From: Plazaster borealis
Taxonomy: Eukaryota > Echinodermata > Asteroidea > Forcipulatida > Labidiasteridae
Direction: 5' to 3'
DNA: 64,000 nucleotides
Assembly (NCBI GenBank): GCA_021014325.1
Contig: CM037472.1
Span: 12,137,063 to 12,201,062, forward strand
Positions within the stretch are counted from its first letter, which is position 1; each line of letters begins with the position of its first letter. Below are positions 10,701 through 22,700 of this stretch, piece by piece. The notes under the pieces are model-generated. The model made no database searches and had not been told where the DNA came from. It was given only the letters and a program-made list of their open reading frames with translations. A program made the position numbers and the translations under genes.

Positions 10701-13700
10701 GTTTTTTCGAAGAAACCCGGTCGGGTCGGATCTGTTGGGGAATCTTGCGGTTGCGGTCCGTGACTTGCAGCTCTTTGTTGTTGCAAGATCGTCTCCACTA
10801 GGAGATTTTTGGTTGCAAGATCGTCTCGGTTAGGAAATGCATCGCGATACTTAGACGATATTGCGATTTACTGATATCACGATCAAAAAAAAATCTACCC
10901 GATATCGTAATTGTTTCAGAACTAGTATCAGGATATTCGATAATATCGTGGTATCGCCCAAGCTTACAGCCCACTCACTGAAGTATTTATATAACAATAC
11001 ATGCATACATGCAAACAACTCGTTACCTTGCGCTCTACAAGTAGTTCTGACAGATCTGCATTATTAATTCCTAGAAGCAAGTACAAGTTGGGGTGACTGC
11101 GCCTTTTCTGTCACAGCCCCCATGATCTGAAACAGTCTTCATTACAACATCAGGCAATCATCTACAATACCGACTTTCAAGACGTCACTCAAATCTCACC
11201 TGTTTACAAGAGCTATACTGTACGGCACCATGAGCAACGACCGTCGGAATGGAGCCTTATAAATAAATGTTACGATTGATTGATTAATTGATTGATACAA
11301 ACACATACTTTTTTAATGTCAGGTTCTTAACATGGGTATTAAGAAGATAAAACACTGATTTTTTATTGACATGACATTTTGTTTTCCTAGGAACCAAGTC
11401 ATCAGAAGAGAGAGAGCTCTGCGGAGAGCCGCAGAACGCCGTGAACTTGATAAATCCACAGAGGGTTCATTTGTTGATATCTATGCTGGGTCCAGTCCAT
11501 CTGTAAATGAAGAGCTAAAAGATTGGTTATCCCCTTCCAAGCAGCGTGACCGTTTACTCAGAGGTAGATAAGAAAACTAATAATTATTCATAGAAGAAAT
11601 TGGCATTCAGAAAGATTTACTTGGATATTGTAAAGAATTGTTATTAGCGTTATAACTTGTATCTGATGATTTCACTAGGTGGTAAAGCTCATCCAAAAGA
11701 AAAAGAGCTACAGAAATTGAAGGCGGCCCTAGAACAATCACCAAAGGCAAGCAAGAGTGTTGACCAGCCAGACGGTGTAGGAGAAAGCGATAGTCTTCTG
11801 AGCTCGGAGGAGGAAGATATGAGGTCAGAGGAGGGCAAAGAGGTCCAGGGGAGACAAGAGAGAAGACCCATGAAGCCAAGGAAGAAAAGAGGTAAATCAA
11901 TCAAATGTCAACAAAGATTGTCTGAAAAGTTTACACTTTATTACTTTAGCCTTTTTTTCTTGTTCTCAATGCAAACGATAACTTGTACGGCTGTAGTATT
12001 GGCGTGTCGTGGCAGAGCGGATAAGGACACCAGACTCAAGTTCTGGTGTTTCTGATCAGCAGAGTGTGGGTTCGAGTCCCGGTCGTGACACTTAAGACAC
12101 TTAAGACACTTAACCATTAATGCTTCGGATGGGACATAAAGCCATAGGTCCCGTGTGTTGTGTAATGCACGTAAAAGAACCCAGTACACTTATCGTAAAG
12201 AGAAGGGGTTCGCCCCGGTGTTCCTGGTTTGGTTGGCTGCATATTGCGCCACAGCACCTTGTAAACCATTACATGGTGCTATGCAAAGGAATACTGTCTC
12301 ATACTTCAAAATGTAGCTCCACATACCTAGCAGGATAAATACTGTAGTGCTGAGAAATGTAGTATTAAGCGCGGTATAAAAGTAAAGTATTGTTATTTTT
12401 CGGATGATTTGTACAGCAACCTACATTTAATTTTTTTGTATAAGCCTTATTTCAGTAAACAAGATTCATTCTCTCATGCGTATACTAGTAGGTTAGTTTG
12501 AACATTCATGACAATTAAGATTGTGAAGACTCTAAGATCGATAATTATTTGTATGACACATTACCAGTGTTTTAGATGAAAACATCTTCAGATTGTTTAA
12601 CTCCATGTACACCAGTAGGCTTATTCTATCCATTGTAAGTCATCTACATCAGTGGTTCTGCAGTAAAGTCCAAAAACATTATTGAGGTATGTGGGAGGAT
12701 CCAGTGATCTCGTTCCAGTGAAGTGTCCATTACTTTAACAAAACATATACTGCTTGATATGATTATAATTGTTTTTCCTTTTTGAATCCAGCTCGTGATG
12801 ATTACAACCTTGGCACCCATCCCAATTGGAACCCTAACTTCACCGTGCCACCAGCAGGTAGTCCTTGGTACCCACCAGGATTAATGTATCCATCCCCAGT
12901 CAACCCATGGGTTAGTCCACACCCTGTACACCCAGATCCTCAGGGTCCATGGCTCAGTATGGGGCCAAGCTACGGACAGTTCGCCCACAGCGAGCCCAAC
13001 CTCTCATCGGGTCCACCTCCTGTCAGGAGGCACAGTGATGTGGGGCAGGCATTCTCAAATGTAGCACAGAGCTCCAGTCCAGAAGAGAAAAACATGTCAA
13101 CAGAGAGAAAAGGTTAATATACATGTAAACTACTGTTATATAGGATTTGAGGCATTGCATGGTGAGGTATCAATATATATTTGGTTTGCGGTAACACCAT
13201 GTGTATGTCTACTTGCTAGGTAGATTTTTGTTCTTTGAAAACTTGTCTTGCTTTTTATTCTACTGCCGCAGAGTAGAATATTCGGAATTCGGGAGACTTC
13301 TCAGTTCTGAAAAGAACTGTCCTGCTTATTAACTACTACTTGGGCGGGAGGTAGAAATCATGTGGGACTACTACTTTCGCTATGTGGATCGGGGGGACTT
13401 CTCGTTAATAACTACTGTTGTTTTCAATATTTTATACATGCAGTTCACTAAAGTCTGTTTTCTTTATTCAACCTCATTTTAATGTCAAGCGTGAAAACGT
13501 ACAATATAAATAAATACATTCATTCCTACACCTTACTTATCAAGTGGTGTAAACAGAGAGCAACATTTGTTAATTGTAGGGGGACAAAATGTTTATTTAC
13601 ATTTAAATTTAGAAATTGTGATGATGGATGATACATTCTTTAGGTTTGCATTACTTACTTTACCCAAGTGTTTCTTGTTGGACCAAGTTGTTCAAAAGAA

Positions 13701-16700
13701 GAATCTAGAAACTAAGGTTTGTGGTAAAGTTTCAATCAAGTGACTTGCGGTTCTGAAAAGAACTGATTGTTTAACATAACAACTCAACATTTTGATCAAT
13801 ATTCTTGGAATATTCTCGAAAAGTTTGTGTTATGGCAAACATTGTGCTACTGCAAATCTCATTTTCTTGGTTGTTTTCCCATTATGCAAAGTTTCAAATG
13901 AAAATTCAAAGATAACTTTTCCTTGGAATATTAGGCATACTTCAGTATTCAATTAGATACAACAACTCACTTATTTTGCATCTTGTTGCTTTGAGCATTT
14001 GGCTTATGTCCTAAAGTCTGTCATGTTTGTCTACATTCCAAGAAATTTCTCCAGAGTTTCTCTGTAATACCAGTGGCATTTTTTTGTTTGTTATTTTGTA
14101 TGATGCAGCTGCTTCCCAAGGATCCCCCTCTAGTGCAGTGGAACAGCCCGTAGCGCAGAGTACCAGCACACCTGTTCGGATAGTAGTCGAGAGGGGCACC
14201 AATGCTAGGACTGACTTTGAAGAAGGGGTGCCGTTACTGTTATCAGAGCTTGGCTCAACCAGAGATGTCAACAAAGAAGTAAGCCATTTGCTTATCACCT
14301 TATCATTTGCTCATCATTTGCTTCAAATGAGTTTGTTTATTTTCAGGATAAATGTATTGGGAACTTTTTAAAAAGTTTGCGCCAAACATGCTGTAAATTT
14401 TGAAATTTATTCATAATTGACATCTTAAGTTGCTTCTAAGTTTAACTATCTTAAATAGCCTAACTGTATTGAATGAGTATTGCACAATGCACAGCCAAAC
14501 CAACCCTGCTTATTATTTGGGAGAGTTTGGGATATTGACACCGTATACTGAAAGATTCTGATCTGTCTGCGTCAGAAGAAACCAGTGGATACATTTCGTA
14601 AGAGTTTTGAAGTTCCATACATGAGTGATGAAGTTATAGCCTTTGAATAACTATAATACAATTTCAAAATCTTGCTTTTACCTGCCTTTAATAAACTGTC
14701 ACCAAACATGCCAAATGTACAAATTTGAAAAGTACAAATAACCTTATGTTCTTAATCTTTTGTTACAGTTGCAGGAGCGATTGCTAGATACGGAGCAAGA
14801 GATAGACTCATTGAGGCTGACTCAGAGTCTTACTGAAGCAACCCTTGAAGCAAGGATTGCTGCCAGAGCAGCAGGTAGGATAAACGTTGCCTTAGGTTGA
14901 GTCCTTTAACATTAAACAGATGCTGTTAGTCGTGGTACTTGAATAGAAGTCATAATGATTATCCCAAAGTAAAAGCTCAAAATGAAATGGCGTTTTACAG
15001 AGGGCTATTGATTCTTTCCAGTCCAGAAATTGAGGCCACCTGATTTTAGGAATAAAAGGAAACTTTCACTTGATACTCTTTGCAATTTTCTTTTGCTTTC
15101 TTAGAGATTATTTTTCAGCGTGAAACAAAATGATTATTTTTGACTCGTGTTTTCATTTAGCACATTCAGTGCATTAATCTATTACATGTGTTTATTAATT
15201 GTGTGCTTTTTACATTGTGTTTTCTTCAGTAAACTGCATAAAATGTTGCTAATTTTTTTGTGTTGATGTATCTGAGAAATACATGGACTTTTTGTTGATT
15301 TTAAAATGATTTTGTTGCAGATCATACTAATTCCTTCTCAATATATGATCTGAAATAATACTGACTGAATAACTTATTGAATGACGATCGATTGATTGTT
15401 GATCTATTTATTGTTGGCTTGCTTGCTTTCTCTCTTGATTGGTTGATTGATTGATTATTACCAACATTAATATCTCTCTTTGACAGGAATTGTTTCTGTT
15501 TTAATTACAGTTCAACAGTGCTCAATTCTGATCAATGATAACACATATTGAATGGACTTGCATATTTTAATTTCCCCCCACCCTTCCCTTACCCTTCCTA
15601 CTCCCCCCTTTGGAATACACTGTAGCAAATAACTTCTCCGTATTGTACAGACATTACATTGGACAAGACACGAAACAAGACAAACTGACATCTGAGACAC
15701 TACAAAACAATAAACAAAATGGATTTATGATGATTGCTTTATATATGTATGGTACAAATGTTTTCCTGTGTCCTTGAATATGTATAATGAATTGTTTTTC
15801 TTGAAGATCCTTTCAATCTATATTATGATTGATTGAGAGAGTTGCATTATCACCGTGTAAAAAGAAAATTCAAAGAGTTGTAGCTATTGTGATTTTATTG
15901 TTTTATCTCAGACCCACCAAACAACTCTTATGAGATATTTCCATGGTGCTCACGCGACAAACTTTATTTGATTGAAATTTCCTTCATGAAATGTTTCTCA
16001 CATATTTTATGATGTGACTTTGATTACGAATCATGCTATAAACGTGTATGTTGGATGTGACTGATTACGAATCATGCTATAAACGTGTATGTTGGACGTG
16101 ACTGATTATGAATCATGCTATAAACGTGTATGTTGGATGTGACTGATTACGAATCATGCTATAAACGTGTATGTTGGACGTGACTGATTATGAATCATGC
16201 TATAAACGTGTATGTTGGAGGTTACTGATTATGAATCATGCTACAAACGTGTATGTTGGACGTGACTGATTATGAATCATGCTATAAACGTGTATGTTGG
16301 ACGTGACTGATTATCAATCATGCTATAAACGTGTATGTTGCATTTCTCTTGGACGTGACTTTGATTATGAATCATGCTATAAACATGTATGTTGCATTTC
16401 TCTTGGACGTGACTTTGATTATGAATCATGCTATAAACATGTATCTTGCATTTCTCTTGAACGTGACTGATTATGAATCTTGCTATAAACATGTATGTTG
16501 CATTTCTCTTGAACGTGACTGATTATGAACCATGCTATAAACATGTATGTTGCATTTCTCTTGAACATGACTGATTATGAATCTTGCTATAAACATGTAT
16601 CTTGCATTTCTCTTGGACATGACTGATTATGAATCATGCTATAAACATGTATGTTGCATTTCTCTTGAACGTGACTGATTATGAATCTTGCTATAAACAT

Positions 16701-19700
16701 GTATGTTGCATTTCTCTTGAACGTGACTGATTATGAATCTTGCTATAAACATGTATCTTAAATTTCTCTCAGACATGACTGATTAAGAATCATGCTATAA
16801 ACATGTATCTTGCATTTCTCTTGGACGTGACTGATTATGAATCATGCATAAACATGTATCTTGCATTTCTCTTGGACATGACATTGATTTTGAATCTTTC
16901 TATAAACATGTATCTTGCATTTCTCTTGGACGTGACTGATTATGAATCATGCTATAAACATGTATCTTACATTTCTCTTAGACATGACTGATTAAGAATC
17001 ATGCTATAAACATGTATCTTGCATTTCTCTCAGACATGACTGATTATGAATCTTGCTATAAACTTATATCTTGCATTTCTCTTGGACGTGACTGATTATG
17101 AATCATGCATAAACATGTATCTTGCATTTCTCTTGGACATGACTGATTATGAATCTTGCTATAAGCATGTACCTTGAATTTCTCTTTGACGTGACTTTGA
17201 TTATGAATCATGCTATAAACATGTATCTTGCATTTCTCTTGGACAAGACTGATTATGAATCATGCTATAAACATGTACCTCAAACTTCTCTTGGATATGA
17301 CTGATTATGAATCATGCTATTAACATGTATTTTGCATTTCTCTTTGATTTGACTGATTATGAATCATGCTATAAACTTATATCTTGCATTTCTCTTGGAC
17401 GTGACTTTGATTATGAATCATGCTATAAACATGTATCTTGCATTTCTCTAATCTCTTGTACCTTGCCTTGCATGCCAATGATATTCTTGCGTTGGTAATG
17501 ATTGCATATGAGTTACAAGTGCAAAAACCTATATCTCATACATTCCATATTTTTTCATTTTTCCATTTTTTGCTCCTATCTATTCACTGTGTATTTTGCC
17601 TATGTTTATCTTGTGTTTTCGTATTGTTTGCAAGGATTTGGATGCATTGACTTATTATAATGTTCTCCTTTACCATTTCTTCCAGATTTGTATTGTATTG
17701 GTTATTGTCTGACTACTTTGACATACCTTTTCCACTTCTCCTTTGTCATGTTGTTAAAGTGTCTAAGATTATTGTCTATCAATTTTGTTATATAGAATTG
17801 GATATTGATATTAATATTGCTTCTAAATGTTTGTTTGTGGTACCATTATACTTTTCATAAATTGTTTTATTGATTGAATTGGGCAAGTTTTTATGTTGTT
17901 CTTTTTCTTTACTACATACAATTTTTCTTCCATAATTACAAGTTGTTTTCATTGGTGTTTATTATAGGTATGCATATTTTAAGTGCAGTTCTAGGTACAC
18001 GTAGATTACAAACTGAAACCATATCTAGATAGATTATAGTTTACTTATTTTATTGATACTCCTGACCAATGCCTTTCTTTTTCTTATGTGGTTTGTGTCT
18101 TTTCTCTAATGAGTAGAAATGTGCTGTAGGCTTTTTTCTTTCTTCTTGTGAGGTATTTAAAAAGTAATTATTGAATTTCATGTGATGTACGGCAAATTCT
18201 TGGACCACATGGGGAAAAGAAAGGCATTCCTATTTTCAGGATGCTAACATTTCTAATGTGTTCTTCATTCCGCATTCAGCTGTAGTAGAGGAGATCTACG
18301 CTGCGCAAAAGGATCGTGATGAAGCCATCATGGCTAGGCTGCGATTGGCTAATGAAGAGCGTGACGAGTCAGTGACCAGGCTGCGCAGGATGGAGAGCAA
18401 AGATGACTTTGATTCCGGTACAGATCTAGACGATGAGTTCGGGACATCAGAAATGGTATGAGAAATCACCAAGTACAGATTTCAAAAAACATTAAATACA
18501 AATATTAACCCTAACTAACCCAAACCCTCTGTGACTTTATTTAATGTTTTGTTTGACTCTGTTGGACTTCACTGGTAAATTGATTCTCCTTTATAATACT
18601 TGTGATCACCATAAGTCCAACAGTGACTACTAGTCTGGGTGTTGAGTTGCTGTAATGTGGTGTTGGATTTTGTTAGAAAGAGGAATGATCCATTCCTAGT
18701 TAATCACGCATTTATGTTTACCAGCTGAGGACCTGTTTTGTTTCCAAAATTGTGCGAGACTTGCACTGTCTATTTTGAGAAATGGTGGTGTGGTTTTTGG
18801 AGTAACGTAGGCTCACCTGTTATTATTTCTTATCAAATAGGTTGGTACATGTATACTTGGCTCATACCAAGCATATTTTGTTTGACTGCACATTACTAAA
18901 GAAATAAATCAATTAAGAACTCACTCCGCGGCAGTGAAGTTTATATAGAGAAGTCCCCTCGATCCACTAAGCGAAAGTAGTATTCCTGACCGATTTCCTA
19001 CCTCCCATGTAGTACTTAATTCCAAAATCTACTTTGAGACAGTAGAATAAATAGCAAGACAAGTTCTCAAGCTGCCAAGAACAAATCTACACAGCAAAGT
19101 AGTATATATAAACACGTGGTGTAACTGAAAACCCATTGGAGAAAATAGTGTCACATTTAGTTCAGGTTTGGTTTATAAACATCAATTCAGCAACTAGTGC
19201 CTTCTTATTTCTGTTTTGATTGTTTGTATTACTACACAGAGCATGAATGACCTTCTGGCCAGGCTGAGCATGGCAGACACTGGTCCAGAGATCTCTAAGT
19301 ATGGTCAATCTATCCTGAGTCAGATCGGTAGAGTCAAGTCCAGCAAGGGTCGTATCGTAGCTGAGGAGATGAGGGCTATCATACATGAGAGAGATGCTGC
19401 TCAGGCTAAGGTGAGTACATATTGAGCTTCTTGAGTAGTCTGCTTTGCATCAGGTCCGTATGATGGATGTATCTATAGAAGTCTGTTTTGGGCTCTAGGT
19501 GCTTCATGGCATTATATTGGCACTTCACTTCCCTTGGTAGGAAAAGCTGACGTCTTCTCTATAAAGAAAAATACACCCTGTTCTCTCTGAAGCAGGTCTT
19601 TCATATTTGTCTTGGGTTGGCGCTTCATGGTATCATATCTGCCTCCCACCTCCCTGATGAGGTTTTCTAGGGACTGCTTCCGTCTTCTCTAATTCTAGGA

Positions 19701-22700
19701 GAACAATGCATCCAGGACTCTCTGAAGATGGTTCATCATGTCTGTCTTGAGCTTTAGGCGCTTCATGGTATCATATCTGCCTCCCACCTCCCTGATGAGG
19801 TTTTCTAGGGACTGCTTCCGTCTTCTCTAATTCTAGGAGAACAATGCATCCAGGACTCTCTGAAGATGGTTCATCATGTCTGTCTTGGGCTTTAGGCGCT
19901 TCGCGGCATCATTCCTGCAACCACTTCCCTTGATAGGGAAAGCTGACGTCTTTTCTAAAGAAAAATGCATCCTGTTCTCCCTGAAGCAGGACTTTCATAT
20001 TTGTCATGGGTAAGGCGTTTCTTGGTATCATATCTGCTTCCTACCTCCCTGATGAGGTTTTCTAGGGACTGTTTCCGCCTTCTCTAGTTCTAGGAGAAAA
20101 CTGCATCCAGTACTCTCTGAAGCAGGTTCATCATGTCTGTCTTGGGCTTTAGGCGCTTCATGGTATCATATCTGCACCCATTTCCCTTGGTAGGGAAAGC
20201 TGATGTCTTCTCTATTAAGAAAAATGCATCCTGTTTTCTCTGAAGCAGGTCCATCATGTTTGTCTTGGGTTGGCGTTTCTTGGTATCATATCTGCCTCCC
20301 ACCTCCCTGATGAGGTTTTATAGGGACTGCTTCCGTCTTCTCTAATTCTAGGAGAAAAATGCATCCAGTTCTCTCTGAAGCAGGTTCATCAAGTCTGTCT
20401 TGGGCTTTAGTTGGCGCTTAGTGGTATCATTTCTGCTAGTCCTGGGCGACTTGTGTGACTAGTCAAGTTATAGCGACTGTTGATTACAACAGTTTCATTA
20501 GTTCCATTATGTGTGGCTTGCAATTTGTTTGGAATTGTTCATGAAGTACATGCACATGGTCATCGCGCTGCAGCTAGTGGTGTAGTACATGCATTGTACA
20601 TGGTAGCTCTATTGGTTGCATGTACAATGTACATTTTACACATATATTACAGTGAATTAGGTTTGTATGGTACAGAATAAGAAAAAGTCGCATCCCCTTA
20701 AGGTGATCCCTGGCTTCTGACTGGCACCCCGAACGAAAATATTGACAAAATAGGGAGACTGCCAACATTGGGGCTAGGTGGCTCAGTTGGTAGAGCGCCG
20801 GCACATTAATTTGGAGGTCGCAGGTTCAAGTCCCGCTGTAGCCAATTGTGTTCGTTCAACCCAAAACTAGTCTAAAAAAAGAAAGTAAAACTTGATATTA
20901 TAAGCTCTGACTGTTCATAATGTTAAATTTATTCACAAAAGTACTCGTATCTGTGCTGATTCATATGCATGTACCGGATGGCAGGATTGGATTGGTGAAC
21001 TGTCATTAGAAATTGTTTGCCACATTGATACTGTAGTTCATTTTCTGCATGAATAAAATTATTGTTTTTTCCCCAAATCTTTAAAATCCTGTTAAAATTT
21101 TAAGAAGGGTTTATTTTTGCACTCCTGGGACTAGTTTAAGATGTTTGGAGGAGAGTGATTGCACTCACACTTCTTAGAAATGATGGTCTGCTGACTCTCT
21201 GTTCGGTGATACTGTCCTTTATTCTACTCTTCTAAGCACAGTTTCATTTGTTATCCTTTCTATCAAACTCGTTTTCCTCCGACACCACATCTGATACGGC
21301 GTGTCGTGGCTGAGCGGATAAGAGCACCAGATTCAAGCTCTGGTGTTTCTGTTCAGCAGAGTGTGGGTTCGAGTCCCGGTCATGACACTTGTGTCCTTAA
21401 GCAAGACACTTAACCATTATTGCTGCTTCCTTTTGGATGAGACGTAAAGCTTTTGGTCTCGTGTGTTGTGTAATGCACAAACAAGAACCCAGTGTACTTA
21501 CCGGTGTTCCTGGTTTGATTGGCTGCATATTGTGCCACAGCACCTGTAAACCATTACATGGTGCTATGTAAAGGAATTGTTCTCATACTCATAGGAAAAT
21601 ACTGAATGTTGAAGAGCCATGAGTGACGGATATGAGCGCTATATAAGAAGCCACTATGTATTGATCATATAACAAAAAGTCTTTGCCCTCGTAGGTAGTG
21701 TCACTCTACTACCCCTGGCTCCCATTTTGGTCATCAAGTATTACAAACATAAATGTTACCTGTTTGTGTGTATTAACACGCTCATGTAATATACATTTAC
21801 TACCCTGTCTGATTATGCTGCACAATTTTAACTGTCTCCCCCTTTCCCATATGTCAGCGCAGTTGTCAATTTATACATGGATATAAATTTTCCTCAACCT
21901 TGTGACCCCAGAAAATATTAGCTTTGCGAAAAACCTTTTTCCAGCCAAAATGCCAAATTATTTGTTTGCAAATTGTAACTGGTTCCTGGCTGTTCTTGTA
22001 TAAATTCAGTAAGCAATACTTTTCAATTGTCAGCCCACTGACATTGGCCTATTTGCTACTAGAATAGAAAGTTCTGCTTTACCTTTCTTTTTGCAACCAC
22101 AGACCCATAGTTTGCCATCCAAGGGTTTAAACACTGTGAGCTTCCACCAGTGCCAAGTAAATCAATATTTCTTAATGTATTTAAAAACAATTAAAAAGCT
22201 GTTCTTGAAAAGCACATTTTTTTCAGAAGTTGCTACCAAAAGTACAACTTTTAATTGCGTACAAGTACAATTTATTTCTGGGCAACAAGTTCTCTGAAAA
22301 ACCCCCAGTAATGTCTGGATAAATATTTCTCCTGAAAGTTCCCTTCATGTCAGAGCCGTGTATTGAGAGAGTTGCGACAACTTGCGATTAGAAGCCATTT
22401 TGTCTCCAAAAAATGCATTGGCGAATACAGGGTGCCAGACTAGTCTGCCCATTGGGTTGTGCTGCATTTGGGAACAAAATGGCGTCCAGCAACCACGTGA
22501 CCGGAGAAAGCTGGTCCCTCCATGTCGCAACTCTCTCAATACACAGCTCTGCTTCATGTCAGAGCTGTGTATTGAGAGAGTTGCGACAATTTGCGATTAG
22601 AAGCCATGTTGTCTCCAAAAAATGCATTGGCGAATACAGGGTGCCAGACTAGTCTGCCCATTGGGTTGTGCTGCATTTGGGAACAAAATGGCGTCCAGCA

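Noticed and set aside
12003..12090. Possible tRNA-Leu gene (also at 21299, 23564, 43118, and on the minus strand at 45727)
   Set aside because: Each head is followed by the same conserved non-tRNA body and an A/T-rich tail. These are SINEs, and stem pairing is imperfect.
16277..17498. Several ORFs of ~60 codons with repeated INMYLAFLLDV-like peptides on + and similar ones on -
   Set aside because: They are translations of the 41/52-bp minisatellite. They break wherever unit length changes frame, and they lie inside a mipol1 intron.
18505..18525. Telomere-like AACCCTAACTAACCC
   Set aside because: A single degenerate occurrence, not an array.
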